Positions 7,523 to 16,949 of a stretch of DNA of 64,000 nt are shown piece by piece. The notes under the pieces were generated by a model. The model was not told the DNA's origin. It did not search any database and saw only the letters and a list, made by a program, of their open reading frames with translations. Positions within the stretch are counted from its first letter, which is position 1, and the number at the start of each line of letters is the position of its first letter. Source of the stretch: an uncultured Lactobacillus sp. (GTDB taxonomy: Bacteria > Bacillota > Bacilli > Lactobacillales > Lactobacillaceae). Location: contig CALNAJ010000027.1 of assembly GCA_937874695.1 (NCBI GenBank), positions 240,589 through 304,588 of the forward strand, read 5' to 3'. Made by a program: the position numbers and the translations under genes.

Positions 7523-8803
7523 GTGCATTTTCGCATAAAAGATGGGGTAACCTTGGACTTGTTACCCACAAAACAATTTAAAACTATTGGGATCAAGGTG
7601 GACTTCGTGGCACCGCTTCAAGCCACGGCCATCACGGCCCGCGCACTGTTGGCTCAGGTATTAGAGACCAGTACGGCGGCTTATCCCACGCAGAAGGCAC
7701 TTGCTCGGGAGCTCTCTCGGCTCTATGGGGCCAGCTTCGGCATCAGCGTCATCAAATTAGGGACGAAGCACGTGATTCGCTTGACGTGCTCACTCGTTGA
7801 CGAACAATACTTGGATAATTTTAACGACCAACAACCGCTGTTTGAGCAGGGGATGGCCTTGTTAAAGGAAGTGTTGTTCGCGCCATTACTGCCTAATGGG
7901 AACTTTGACCCGATGACCTTTACCCAACAACGGCAAAATCTATTAACGGCAATTAAATCATTAGATGATGATAAACAATATTTGGCTAACCGGCGGCTCC
8001 AAGAGCTGTTGTTTACCGGTCAGCCAACGCAAGCCATGAGCGCGTTGGGAGATACCCACGTGTTAAATGACCTTTCCGCGACCGACGTGCTCGGCACTTA
8101 TCACGACATGTTAGCCAATGATGCCGTCCACGTGGCGGTGGTTGGTGACGTCGATGAAGACCGCGCACAGGCTGCAATGGCGGACTGGCCTTTAGCTGAC
8201 CGGACCATTACGGACGCGACGCCTTACTATCGGTGGTCATTGCGTGATCACGTTCAGAATGGGGACGACGAAGCGCCCGTGGTTCAGGCTAAATTAAACT
8301 TGGCTTATCACTTGCCAATTTATCGTGACGATGCCGACTTCATGGCGGCCGTCGTCTTTAATGCGGCCTTTGGTGGCACGCCACTCTCCCTGCTGTTTAC
8401 CAACGTGCGCGAGAAGGCCAGTCTGGCCTATTACGCCAGCAGTGGCTACAATCCGTTTACCGGGACGCTCAGCGTGCAGACCGGGATTCAGGCGGAGAAC
8501 CAGCAGCGCGTTGAGGCGATTATCGCTGAGCAACTCACGGCGGTTCAACAGGGGAATCTTGCCGAAGATTTACTGGCTGAAGTGAAGGCGAGCCTCTTAA
8601 ACGCGCGCTTGGCTGCGTTGGACAGTCCGCAGCGCCGCTTGACTGGGCTGTTGAACACACAGCTGACCCATTTACACGAGCCATTGGCAGACTGGCAGAA
8701 GAAGCTAGATGCGATTACCGTGGCGGACGTCGCACGGGTGGCCCAACAGGTAACCTTACAGGCAACGTATTGTTTACATGGAGGTGTGCAGGGTGCTAAG
8801 TAA
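7523..8803 (+). CDS. ymfF: M16-like peptidase-fold protein YmfF (no catalytic zinc motif)
   Basis: A 426-residue protein of the M16 (pitrilysin) fold, the first of a tandem pair equivalent to ymfF-ymfH of Bacillus. The first half lacks the HxxEH zinc site, so it is probably the non-catalytic partner of the next gene. The C-terminal half has the typical M16 region NVREKASLAYYASSGY. The start is GTG with GAGGAGG 10 bp upstream. The pair is conserved next to rodZ and pgsA in Firmicutes; its physiological substrate in lactobacilli is not established. Confidence 0.88.
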   Translation: MHFRIKDGVTLDLLPTKQFKTIGIKVDFVAPLQATAITARALLAQVLETSTAAYPTQKALARELSRLYGASFGISVIKLGTKHVIRLTCSLVDEQYLDNFNDQQPLFEQGMALLKEVLFAPLLPNGNFDPMTFTQQRQNLLTAIKSLDDDKQYLANRRLQELLFTGQPTQAMSALGDTHVLNDLSATDVLGTYHDMLANDAVHVAVVGDVDEDRAQAAMADWPLADRTITDATPYYRWSLRDHVQNGDDEAPVVQAKLNLAYHLPIYRDDADFMAAVVFNAAFGGTPLSLLFTNVREKASLAYYASSGYNPFTGTLSVQTGIQAENQQRVEAIIAEQLTAVQQGNLAEDLLAEVKASLLNARLAALDSPQRRLTGLLNTQLTHLHEPLADWQKKLDAITVADVARVAQQVTLQATYCLHGGVQGAK

Positions 8804-10082
8804 GAAAACGTATGACCGGTTAGGCGAAACGGTTTATCAAACAACTTTAACGAACGGGTTGAAGGTCTTGATGGTACCCAAGGCAGGTTTCCACAAGACG
8901 TTTGCCATTATGACGACTGATTACGGCGCCATGGACAACGAATTTGTACCGCGGGGACAGACGGCATCCGTCCGTTTCCCCGATGGAATTGCGCACTTTT
9001 TGGAACACAAACTCTTTGAAAAAAAGGACCACGATGCTTTCGATTTATTCGGGAAGTATGGGGCCAGTGCGAACGCCTTTACCGGCTTCACGCAGACCAG
9101 CTACCTCTTTGCCACGACCAGTCACCTCAAGGAAAACTTAGAGATTCTGCTCGACTTTGTGCAGGATCCTTACTTTACGGCGGCCACGGTCAATAAGGAA
9201 AAGGGCATCATTGGTCAGGAAATCCAGATGTACGATGACGATCCGGGCTGGCAGAGTTACTTTGGTATGATTGGTCATCTCTACCCGAAGGAACCGCTGC
9301 ACATCGACATCGCGGGGACGGTCGACTCTATCGATAAGATTACGGCCGATGACCTCTACGCGGCCTACAATACCTTTTATCACCCAAGTAATATGAATCT
9401 GATTATCGTGGGCCAGTTGGATCCAGAGGAAACGTTGGCGTGGATCACGGCTAACCAGGACGCTAAGACCTTTGCCCCTAACGAATCGATTACGCGGATT
9501 CCATCAGCACAGGCGCAACCAGCCGATATCGTGCCAACAACGACACGGCATTTAACGTTGACGCGGCCTAAGGTTAATATTGGTCTGCGGGGCTTCGATG
9601 AGGTGCCAGCAGGTCGGGATGGCTTGACTTACAGTGTGGCTGTTTCACTGATGTTTGACCTGCTATTTAACGATACCGGGGATAACTACTTGCGGTTGTA
9701 TGATGCCAATGTGATCGATGACAGCTTTGGCTATGACTTCCAAGTCCAACGGGGGGCGCACTTTGCCCAATTGGCAGGGGACACTGACCAGCCGGAACAA
9801 TTTGCCAGCGAATTGACGGCCATTCTCAAGGATGCACCTGCGCAACTCGCCGCTGCCAAGCTACAGTTTGATTTGGTCAAACGCGAAGCCATTGGGCGAA
9901 TCGTTGGCGCTATCAACTCTGTAGAAGGTATCGCCAACCAATACGATGGACCGCTTTTTGACGGGGCCACCATCTTTGATGAACTGGCTATCCTGGAACA
10001 GCTGACCTTTGACGAGCTGTTAACGGCTGCCAAGGCCTTCTTGGATCAGAGCCAGGCGACGGTTTATACGATTTTGCCCTAA
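8793..10082 (+). CDS. ymfH: M16 family zinc peptidase YmfH
   Basis: A 429-residue M16 metallopeptidase and likely catalytic partner of YmfF. The inverted zinc motif is intact as HFLEH (in GIAHFLEHKLFEKKD), with a downstream glutamate in EKGIIGQEIQMYDDDP. I place the start at GTG 8793, 8 bp after GGAGG (8780-8784), so it overlaps the end of ymfF by 11 bp. An ATG at 8778 is in frame but would sit on top of the ribosome site. The overlap implies coupled translation and a heterodimer. Confidence 0.88.
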   Translation: MLSKKTYDRLGETVYQTTLTNGLKVLMVPKAGFHKTFAIMTTDYGAMDNEFVPRGQTASVRFPDGIAHFLEHKLFEKKDHDAFDLFGKYGASANAFTGFTQTSYLFATTSHLKENLEILLDFVQDPYFTAATVNKEKGIIGQEIQMYDDDPGWQSYFGMIGHLYPKEPLHIDIAGTVDSIDKITADDLYAAYNTFYHPSNMNLIIVGQLDPEETLAWITANQDAKTFAPNESITRIPSAQAQPADIVPTTTRHLTLTRPKVNIGLRGFDEVPAGRDGLTYSVAVSLMFDLLFNDTGDNYLRLYDANVIDDSFGYDFQVQRGAHFAQLAGDTDQPEQFASELTAILKDAPAQLAAAKLQFDLVKREAIGRIVGAINSVEGIANQYDGPLFDGATIFDELAILEQLTFDELLTAAKAFLDQSQATVYTILP

Positions 10083-10128
10083 CTGGAGTTTAAGAAACAG
10101 TTAAATCATGAATTCTGGGGCCTGTCGC

Positions 10129-10157
10129 TGAAAATGACGGGGTGCCTATGCTATACT
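10129..10157 (+). promoter_or_regulatory. Extended -10 promoter for rodZ-pgsA
   Basis: TGCTATACT (10149-10157) is an extended -10 element. The -35 region is poor. It lies 38 bp before the rodZ ATG. Confidence 0.55.
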
Positions 10158-10194
10158 GCTAGTAGAGAAATTTTGAACAGGTGGAGAATTAAAA

Positions 10195-11136
10195 ATGAGT
10201 GAAAACAAAATAACATTGGGGAAAACCCTCCGCGACGCCCGGATTGCTAAGGGCTTCACGCTGGATGACCTGCAACAGACGACTAAAATCCAAAAGCGGT
10301 ACCTCATTGCGATTGAGGACCAAAACTTTGATGAACTTCCTGGCGACTTTTACGTCCGGGCATTCATCAAGCAGTATGCGGATATGGTCGACTTGGACGG
10401 CGCAGAACTCTTAAAGCAGTTTGACAGCGCGCTACCTAGCACGCAGACGCAGGAATACGTGGACAAGGTCAACGAAAACAATCCGGAGACCCGTTCGCAA
10501 CAACGGAAGGTCGATGACCGTTACGTCAAGCTACGGCGGACAATTCCAGTGATTGGGATCGTTATCGTGGTGCTCGTCGTGTTGGTCGGCATCTGGGTTG
10601 CTGCTTCCCACAATGGAAGTAGCACCAAGAAGGACAACGTTGACAGCAGTTCTGTCAGTGTATCCGGCAGTTCTAACAAGTCTTCTAGTAGCAGTTCGAA
10701 GTCTAGTAGCACGTCTTCGAAGTCTTCTTCAAAGAAGGCCAAGACGGCTAGCTTCAAGCAATTGAGTACGACGACTTCTGGTTCAACTTGGGAAATGAAG
10801 AACGCTTCATCCAAGCCAAAGGTTGCCTTGTCTGCTTCTAGCAGTGCATGGGTTGCCGTTAGTGTTGGCGGCGCAACGACTTGGCAGGGGACTTTGTCTT
10901 CAGCAACGTCTCACACGATGACTATCCCAAGTTCCGCAACGAGTGTGACCTTTAAGTTTGGGAATGCACCTGAAACGAAGGTTAAGGTCGATGGCAAGAC
11001 GTTTGACTTTACGTCTGCTACCGCAACGAGTTCAGCTACTAGCAGTTCATCCTCTGATACGACTACGACAACGAGCTCCAGCACGAGCACGACAACGACG
11101 AGTCAAGTTCAGACGGTTACTTTGGAATTCAAATAA
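10195..11136 (+). CDS. rodZ: RodZ-like cell-shape protein (HTH, TM, DUF4115)
   Basis: A bitopic membrane protein linking the MreB machinery to the envelope. The 313 residues show an N-terminal helix-turn-helix (LGKTLRDARIAKGFTLDDL, about 8-70), a membrane segment at about 118-140, a long serine-rich linker, and an extracellular DUF4115-like beta domain with WVAVSVGGATTWQGTL. The last 40 residues are almost all Ser and Thr, which would be a flexible extracellular tail. It is equivalent to YmfM of Bacillus and sits beside pgsA as usual. Confidence 0.88.
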   Translation: MSENKITLGKTLRDARIAKGFTLDDLQQTTKIQKRYLIAIEDQNFDELPGDFYVRAFIKQYADMVDLDGAELLKQFDSALPSTQTQEYVDKVNENNPETRSQQRKVDDRYVKLRRTIPVIGIVIVVLVVLVGIWVAASHNGSSTKKDNVDSSSVSVSGSSNKSSSSSSKSSSTSSKSSSKKAKTASFKQLSTTTSGSTWEMKNASSKPKVALSASSSAWVAVSVGGATTWQGTLSSATSHTMTIPSSATSVTFKFGNAPETKVKVDGKTFDFTSATATSSATSSSSSDTTTTTSSSTSTTTTSQVQTVTLEFK

Positions 11137-11140
11137 CGTA

Positions 11141-11178
11141 GAAGCGGGTCGGTCCGTGGCGACCGCCTCGCTTTTTTC
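11141..11178 (+). terminator. Terminator or attenuator between rodZ and pgsA
   Basis: GCG...GGTCG pairs with CGACC...CGC, followed by six T. pgsA starts 29 bp later, so some read-through or a separate promoter is needed. Confidence 0.7.
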
Positions 11179-11206
11179 GTGAGAGATGTTTAAGGAGGAA
11201 AAGTTC

Positions 11207-11794
11207 GTGAACGTACCAAATCGCTTAACCATTATGCGGATCATTTTGATTCCCGTATTTCTATTGTTGCTGGTCCTACCCCTGAATTGGGGAAGTGTCG
11301 TGTGGCTCGGAACCTCGATTCCAGTCACTCAGATCTGGGGGGCCATTGTCTTTGCCGTGGCTTCAATCACTGATTTCTTGGATGGTCAGATTGCCCGGCG
11401 GCAACACTTGGTCACTAACTTCGGGAAGTTCGCCGATCCATTGGCGGATAAGATGATCGTTATGACGGCCTTCATCTTGTTGGTCGACATGGGCGCCATT
11501 CCCGCTTGGGGTGCCGCAATCATTGTCTGCCGTGAGCTGGCCGTTACCGGCTTGCGTCTGATCGTTGTGGAGACCGGGGGCCGCGTATTGGCCGCTGCTT
11601 GGCCAGGGAAGATCAAGACCACCACGCAGATGGTCGGGATTATTCTCCTGTTGCTGAATAACATTGGTTTTGCGACGATTCACATTCCAATGGCGCTGAT
11701 CTTCTTCTACATTTGCTTGTTCTTCACGATTTACTCTGGGATCGACTACTTTGTGCAAAACCGGCAAGTCTTCGCCGATTCCTCCGCAGAATAA
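11207..11794 (+). CDS. pgsA: CDP-diacylglycerol--glycerol-3-phosphate 3-phosphatidyltransferase
   Basis: This enzyme joins CDP-diacylglycerol and glycerol-3-phosphate to give phosphatidylglycerol phosphate, the committed step to anionic phospholipids. The 195-residue membrane protein has the CDP-alcohol phosphotransferase signature spread over DFLDGQIARR and GKFADPLADK, which supplies the DG-AR-G-D-D residues. The start is GTG 11207 after AAGGAGG (11192-11198). A longer in-frame ATG upstream would span that ribosome site. The neighbours are rodZ and cinA as in other Firmicutes. Confidence 0.95.
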   Translation: MNVPNRLTIMRIILIPVFLLLLVLPLNWGSVVWLGTSIPVTQIWGAIVFAVASITDFLDGQIARRQHLVTNFGKFADPLADKMIVMTAFILLVDMGAIPAWGAAIIVCRELAVTGLRLIVVETGGRVLAAAWPGKIKTTTQMVGIILLLLNNIGFATIHIPMALIFFYICLFFTIYSGIDYFVQNRQVFADSSAE

Positions 11795-11814
11795 CGGTTT
11801 TAATCTCTGTCATT

Positions 11815-12000
11815 GCCTCCGAGCTGGTGAAAATGGACCGGGTCGCTGAGGGCGGACGTCGGAAGCCAAGAAGCGGTCTTCCAACTGAGCTTCGAGCCAC
11901 TGAGAAACGTGTCTCAAAGCTCCCAATTCTCTAAACGGCTTAAAGCGCCGCTAAGAGAATTCCCACAGCTGAGCCCATTTTCACCAGCTCTACGGCTTAC
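11815..12000 (-). repeat. Structured dispersed repeat, type B, copy 1
   Basis: Type B element in reverse orientation. The closing helix is 16 perfect base pairs, GAGCTGGTGAAAATGG (11821-11836) with 11975-11990. The hairpin GTTGGAAG/CTTCCGAC encloses the conserved loop ACCGCTTCTTGG. Its 3' end lies 20 bp after the pgsA stop. Confidence 0.86.
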
Positions 12001-12288
12001 ATGGGCTTAAAACGTGATTGGTTTATCTCTGCTGGAAAGTTAGTTTGGTGATAAACATGTGGACTGGCCATGTGTGCTCTCACGATAATATCCGACTCAT
12101 TCTGTAGCTAAATCTGATAACCTCCGTCGATTCATTTGACGGAGGTTATCTTAGCTTTAACGCTAATTCTGAGGGGAGCTCCTCACACACCACATCCTGA
12201 AATTCTTTCAAAAAAATGCCGTATTTTGAATGTAATTGCCAGTGATTTTTGGCAACCGGTGTTATGCTGAAGAATGTAATTGAAAAAT
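12001..12288. other. Intergenic region with a palindromic hairpin and an inverted repeat
   Basis: There is a 13-bp stem GATAACCTCCGTC with GACGGAGGTTATC (12116-12150) and a TTGCCA/TGGCAA inverted repeat (12236-12241, 12250-12255). The hairpin lacks a T run. The inverted repeat could be a regulator site before cinA. I see no gene. Confidence 0.5.
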
Positions 12289-12390
12289 TAAATGAGAAGC
12301 CTGGTGCGCGGTTTTATAACGCGATGGGTGGTCAATGCCTTGTCTGGTAGGCCGTTTGATCGGTTAACTTGGGCTTGGCTAAATGAGAAG
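12289..12390 (+). ncRNA. Candidate structured leader upstream of cinA
   Basis: An 11-bp direct repeat, TAAATGAGAAG, flanks this segment (12289-12299 and 12380-12390). Between the copies AAGCC (12297-12301) can pair with GGCTT (12372-12376), enclosing a CGCG/CGCG hairpin and a GCC/GGC hairpin, as in a three-way junction. I do not recognise the class and no covariation can be tested here. Confidence 0.35.
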
Positions 12391-12479
12391 AAAAAATAAT
12401 TTTTAAAAACTTTGGGTATTTGACGTTTAATTTCGACTTTTTCACGGAGTTAAGTTAAGTAACCTGTAGGAGGGGTAAC

Positions 12480-13730
12480 ATGCAAGCGGAAATTATTGCG
12501 GTTGGGACGGAAATCTTGCTGGGGCAAGTGGTGGATACGAACTCGGCCTACATCGCGCAAGGATTGGCGGATGCTGGGATCGAAGTCTACTACCATTCTC
12601 TGGTGGGTGATAACGCCGATCGGCTGACGACTGTCGTCAATCAGGCGCGCTCGCGTAGTGATTTGGTGGTCATCAGTGGGGGCCTTGGACCGACTAAGGA
12701 TGACCTGACGAAACAGACGGTGGCGCAACTATTAGGTGTTAAATTAGTTGAAGATGCACCAGCCATGGCCAAGATTCAGCAGCACTTCGCAACGACTGGC
12801 CAGAAATTGACCCCTAACAATCGCCTGCAGGCACTTTACTTGGCCGGTAGCACACTACTCAAGAACAGCACGGGGATGGCTGTAGGGTCCTTTTACCGCG
12901 ATCCTAATGGGGCAGATTTGATGCTGTTACCTGGACCACCAAGTGAATTGGAGCCTATGTTTGAAAATGAGGCATTACCACGGCTGAAACAAGCATATCG
13001 GCGTCAAGAATTCTTGGTATCACGAGTCTTGCGATTCTTTGGTATCGGTGAGGCGGACTTAGTGACCCAGCTGGCCGATCTGATTGACGAACAGACGAAT
13101 CCAACGATTGCGCCGTATGCTAAGGTCAATGAGGTCACGTTACGGTTGACGGCCGCAGCACCATCTACGGCGGCTGGTAATCAACTGTTGGATGACATGA
13201 CGGCGACGATTCAGCGCCGCGTGGGGGATTTCCTCTACGGCTATGGTGACGATAACAGTCTGGCACAGGTCGTGGTCAACACATTGATTGATCGGCAGCT
13301 GACGATTACGGCGGCGGAGAGTTTGACCGCTGGTAAGTTTCAGAGCACTCTGGGGGATGTTCCCGGAGTCTCGGCCGTCTTCCCGGGCGGTTTTGTGACC
13401 TATGCGAATGAGGCCAAACGTGACTTGTTGGGCATTCCGCAGCAGGTTATTGACACGGACGGTGTGGTCAGCGAACACACGGCTCAGGAGATGGCAGAAC
13501 GGTCACGCCAGAAGTTGGATACGGACTTTGCACTGAGCTTTACCGGTGTTGCGGGTCCCGATGACCTTGAGGGCCAACCTGCTGGGACGGTTTGGTTGGG
13601 ATTAGCGCAACGTCATCAGGCGCCACAAGCTAAGCTAGTTCACTTGACCGGCAATCGTGCAAAGGTTCGGGAGCGGGCCGTGATGCAAGCTCTGGATTGG
13701 TTACGACGGATTTTACGAGATCAAAAATAA
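12480..13730 (+). CDS. cinA: CinA family protein
   Basis: A 416-residue CinA. The N-terminal MoCF-like domain (about 1-170) has GTEILLGQVVDTNSAYI and the motif GGLGPTKDDLT; the C-terminal domain (about 255-416) has TAAESLTAGKF and GVAGPDD, the nicotinamide-nucleotide amidase-like region. In Firmicutes cinA precedes recA and is often competence induced. AGGAGGGG lies 5 bp before the ATG. A role in NMN deamidation or pyridine nucleotide recycling is known for the family; the role in this organism is inferred. Confidence 0.93.
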   Translation: MQAEIIAVGTEILLGQVVDTNSAYIAQGLADAGIEVYYHSLVGDNADRLTTVVNQARSRSDLVVISGGLGPTKDDLTKQTVAQLLGVKLVEDAPAMAKIQQHFATTGQKLTPNNRLQALYLAGSTLLKNSTGMAVGSFYRDPNGADLMLLPGPPSELEPMFENEALPRLKQAYRRQEFLVSRVLRFFGIGEADLVTQLADLIDEQTNPTIAPYAKVNEVTLRLTAAAPSTAAGNQLLDDMTATIQRRVGDFLYGYGDDNSLAQVVVNTLIDRQLTITAAESLTAGKFQSTLGDVPGVSAVFPGGFVTYANEAKRDLLGIPQQVIDTDGVVSEHTAQEMAERSRQKLDTDFALSFTGVAGPDDLEGQPAGTVWLGLAQRHQAPQAKLVHLTGNRAKVRERAVMQALDWLRRILRDQK

Positions 13731-13755
13731 AAGGGAACAATTGTTCTCTTTTTAC

Positions 13756-13784
13756 TTGCTTTTTGACGAACATATCGGTATAGT
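13756..13784 (+). promoter_or_regulatory. recA promoter with partial LexA-type half site
   Basis: TTGCTT (13756-13761) and TATAGT (13779-13784) have 17-bp spacing. Inside the spacer lies CGAACATAT (13767-13775), which fits the left nine positions of the Gram-positive SOS box; the right half is not conserved. Confidence 0.6.
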
Positions 13785-13820
13785 ATTACTTGAAATGTAA
13801 CGCACCTAAGGAGGATTTTG

Positions 13821-14939
13821 ATGGCTGACGAACGACAAGCGGCGCTGGACAAAGCGCTGAAGAAAATTGAAAAAGACTTTGGTAAAGGCTCTATTATGCG
13901 GTTAGGCGACAATACTAATATGCAGGTGGAGACTGTGCCTTCTGGCTCGTTAGCCCTTGATGTGGCTTTGGGAGTCGGTGGCTATCCTCGTGGACGAATC
14001 GTAGAAATTTACGGACCAGAATCTTCAGGGAAGACCACGGTAGCTTTACACGCGGTCGCTGAAGTTCAGAAGCGCGGCGGGACAGCAGCTTATATTGATG
14101 CTGAAAACGCCTTGGATCCAGCCTACGCAACGGCATTGGGTGTCGACATCGACAGCCTCTTGCTGTCACAACCAGATACTGGTGAACAAGGGTTGGAAAT
14201 TGCGGATGCCCTGATTTCTAGTGGTGCCGTTGACATTGTGGTCGTGGATTCCGTGGCCGCATTGGTTCCTCGAGCTGAAATCGAAGGTGAAATGGGTGAC
14301 GCCCACGTTGGTTTACAAGCGCGGATGATGTCCCAAGCCTTACGGAAGCTCTCTGGTTCAATCAATAAAACAAAGACGATTGCCCTGTTTATTAACCAAA
14401 TTCGGGAAAAAGTTGGGGTTATGTTTGGTAACCCTGAAACCACGCCTGGTGGTCGGGCACTGAAGTTCTACGCCACTGTTCGGTTGGAAGTTCGCCGGGC
14501 AGAACAGATCAAGGACGGGACCGATGTTATCGGTAACCGGACGCGGATCAAGGTTGTTAAGAACAAGGTGGCTTCACCATTCAAGAGGGCTGAAGTCGAT
14601 ATCATGTATGGTCAAGGGATTTCCCAGACCGGTGAACTCTTAGACATGGCGGTTGAGAAGGATATCGTCGACAAGAGTGGGTCCTGGTACTCTTACGGTG
14701 AAGACCGGATTGGCCAAGGACGTGAGAATGCCAAGCAATATCTGGCTGATCACCCTGACATGATGGCTGAGGTTAATACGCGGGTTCGGACGGCGTATGG
14801 GGTTAACGTCGATGGCGACGAGGCACCAGCACCAAAGAAGGACGATGCCGCCAAGGAGGAGAACAAGTCCAAGAAGGATGGCAAGAAGCCAGCAACACAA
14901 CAAAGTGAATTGATTCCCAACAAGCCACAAGGCAAGTAG
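13821..14939 (+). CDS. recA: Recombinase RecA
   Basis: RecA coats single-stranded DNA, drives strand exchange and triggers LexA self-cleavage. The 372 residues contain Walker A GPESSGKTT (about 67-75), the stretch QPDTGEQGLEI, and the DNA-binding loop region GRALKFYATVRLEVRR. The C-terminus is a charged tail rich in Lys, Asp and Ala. The ATG at 13821 follows AAGGAGG with 6-bp spacing. It has its own promoter and terminator (14945-14975). Confidence 0.98.
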   Translation: MADERQAALDKALKKIEKDFGKGSIMRLGDNTNMQVETVPSGSLALDVALGVGGYPRGRIVEIYGPESSGKTTVALHAVAEVQKRGGTAAYIDAENALDPAYATALGVDIDSLLLSQPDTGEQGLEIADALISSGAVDIVVVDSVAALVPRAEIEGEMGDAHVGLQARMMSQALRKLSGSINKTKTIALFINQIREKVGVMFGNPETTPGGRALKFYATVRLEVRRAEQIKDGTDVIGNRTRIKVVKNKVASPFKRAEVDIMYGQGISQTGELLDMAVEKDIVDKSGSWYSYGEDRIGQGRENAKQYLADHPDMMAEVNTRVRTAYGVNVDGDEAPAPKKDDAAKEENKSKKDGKKPATQQSELIPNKPQGK

Positions 14940-14944
14940 GGCGT

Positions 14945-14975
14945 AAGGTTCGGGACACAGGTTCCGAGCCTTTTT
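14945..14975 (+). terminator. recA terminator
   Basis: AAGGTTCGG pairs with CCGAGCCTT, followed by TTTTT. Confidence 0.85.
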
Positions 14976-15051
14976 CATACCTTGATGGCACAGCAGGGAA
15001 CACTGACAACGCACGAATGGCGAAATTGGCAGCACTTTCCGAGGAGTTTAG

Positions 15052-15080
15052 TTGACAGCGTTGATGGCAACCATTAAAAT
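15052..15080 (+). promoter_or_regulatory. Promoter of rny
   Basis: TTGACA (15052-15057) and TAAAAT (15075-15080) have 17-bp spacing. Confidence 0.75.
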
Positions 15081-15163
15081 TGAAGTTGCGTCAGTTATCA
15101 TATCAACATCTTGAAAAGTCTGATTTTTAAATTAGTCATTTTTGATGATGCGGAGGTGGAATC

Positions 15164-16723
15164 ATGAGTGTTCCAATTATAATCCTCGCAATCATCGCTA
15201 TCGTTGTTGGTGTCGTGGGCGGGTATTATTATCGTAAATCTGTCTACGAACGTAAGCTAGATGCTGCCAAGTTCACTGCACAAGGTGTCCTTGCCGAAGC
15301 CAAAAAACAAGCTGAGACTGCTACTAAAGAGGCGCTTTTAGAGGCCAAAGAGGACAGTCACAAGTATCGCGCGGAAGTCGAACAAGAGCTGAAAGAACGT
15401 CGTGCCGAAGTTCAGAAGCAAGAAGATCGTTTGATTCAACGGGAAGAAACGTTAGACCGGAAAGACAACTCTCTGGAAAAGCGTGAAAATTCGTTGAACC
15501 GCCGAGACAAGAAGCTTAGTGGTGAAGAACAGAATTTAGCGAAGAAGCAACAACAAGCAGACTCACTGATTGAAAAACGGCAGGAAGCAGTGGAAGCTGT
15601 TGCCGCCTTATCCCAGGACGATGCACGGGACCTGATTATTTCAGAGGCCAAGACGGCTCTGGCAGGCGAACGCGCAAAAATGATCAAGGAAAGCGAAGAG
15701 TCAGCTCGCAAGACGGCCGAGGCAAATGCCAAAGACCTGATTGTGTCAGCGATTCAACGCAGCGCTGCCGACATGGTTACCGAAACCACAATTTCTGTGG
15801 TGACGTTGCCTAATGATGACATGAAGGGCCGAATCATCGGTCGTGAAGGTCGGAATATTCGGACGCTGGAAACGTTGACCGGTATTGATTTGATTATCGA
15901 TGATACGCCGGAAGCTGTCGTCTTAAGTGGCTTTGACCCATTACGGCGAGAAGTTGCGAAGATTGCCTTAGAGAAGTTGATTCAAGACGGTCGGATTCAT
16001 CCGGCACGGATTGAAGAAATGGTGGCTAAAGCCAAGAAAGAACTGGACGAACGTGTCCGGGAGCTTGGCGAGCAAACGACCTTTGACCTCGGGATTCACT
16101 CAATGCATCCCGAATTGGTCAAGTTGGTCGGCCGCTTGAATTTCCGAATTTCTCATGGGCAGAACGCTTTAACCCATTCAATTGAGGTTGCCAAGATCAC
16201 TGGGGTCTTAGCCGCTGAACTCGGTGAGGATGTTACGTTAGCAAAACGTGCAGGATTATTACATGATATTGGCCGTGCCGCTGAACATGAGGACGACAGC
16301 TCTTACATTACGACCGGAGTCGATCTCGCGAAGAAATATCGTGAGAGTCCCGTCGTAGTAAATGCAATCGCCGCTCAAGCGGATGAAACGGCTTCGCAGT
16401 CTGTGATTGCGGAACTGGTTGGGACCGCCGATGTAATCTCGGCAACCCGTCCAGGCGCACGCTCTGATTCTCTTGAAAGCTACATTCACCGTTTAGACAA
16501 GTTAGAAACGATTGCCGATGCCTTTGATGGTGTCGACCACAGTTTCGCCATCCAAGCGGGACGTGAAGTGAGAGTCATCGTACGGCCAGAGAAGATTTCC
16601 GATACGGATGCCGTTGTCTTGGCACGAGACATTAAGAAGCAAATTGAGGGCGACTTGGATTATCCAGGTCACGTCAAAGTTTCCGTCATCCGGGAAGTCC
16701 GGTCAGTTGAATATGCGAAATAA
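15164..16723 (+). CDS. rny: Ribonuclease Y
   Basis: A membrane-anchored endoribonuclease that starts decay of many mRNAs. The 519 residues show an N-terminal membrane helix (about 2-22), a long coiled coil (about 35-190), a KH domain with GRIIGREGRNIR (about 222), and an HD domain with LLHDIGRAAEHE (about 366). Length is normal for the family. GCGGAGGTGG precedes the ATG. ymdB follows after a terminator, the conserved order in Bacilli. Confidence 0.97.
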   Translation: MSVPIIILAIIAIVVGVVGGYYYRKSVYERKLDAAKFTAQGVLAEAKKQAETATKEALLEAKEDSHKYRAEVEQELKERRAEVQKQEDRLIQREETLDRKDNSLEKRENSLNRRDKKLSGEEQNLAKKQQQADSLIEKRQEAVEAVAALSQDDARDLIISEAKTALAGERAKMIKESEESARKTAEANAKDLIVSAIQRSAADMVTETTISVVTLPNDDMKGRIIGREGRNIRTLETLTGIDLIIDDTPEAVVLSGFDPLRREVAKIALEKLIQDGRIHPARIEEMVAKAKKELDERVRELGEQTTFDLGIHSMHPELVKLVGRLNFRISHGQNALTHSIEVAKITGVLAAELGEDVTLAKRAGLLHDIGRAAEHEDDSSYITTGVDLAKKYRESPVVVNAIAAQADETASQSVIAELVGTADVISATRPGARSDSLESYIHRLDKLETIADAFDGVDHSFAIQAGREVRVIVRPEKISDTDAVVLARDIKKQIEGDLDYPGHVKVSVIREVRSVEYAK

Positions 16724-16730
16724 GTCAGAG

Positions 16731-16762
16731 AAGCTAGGCCAATTATGGTCCTAGCTTTTTTA
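16731..16762 (+). terminator. rny terminator
   Basis: AAGCTAGG pairs with CCTAGCTT, followed by a T run. Confidence 0.85.
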
Positions 16763-16949
16763 CGTCATTAGCGGTTAATCCATGGTAAAATAGACCGTAT
16801 GCAATTGACAGAATTACAATGAAGCGGTTCGAGTCACTCCTGACGGTACCAACCAGGCGATTTGAATCGATTGACTAGAATGAAACTAAAAATGATCGGG
16901 CAGACCGGTCAATGAGGGCCCATGTGGGGTCACAGATAGGGGAACGAAG

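Noticed and set aside
10600..11136. Opposite-strand frames across the serine- and threonine-rich parts of rodZ
   Set aside because: They are mirror frames of low-complexity codons with no ribosome site or recognisable domain.
12116..12150. Terminator for pgsA
   Set aside because: The stem is strong but is followed by TTAGC rather than a T run and lies 320 bp after the stop, beyond a type B repeat.
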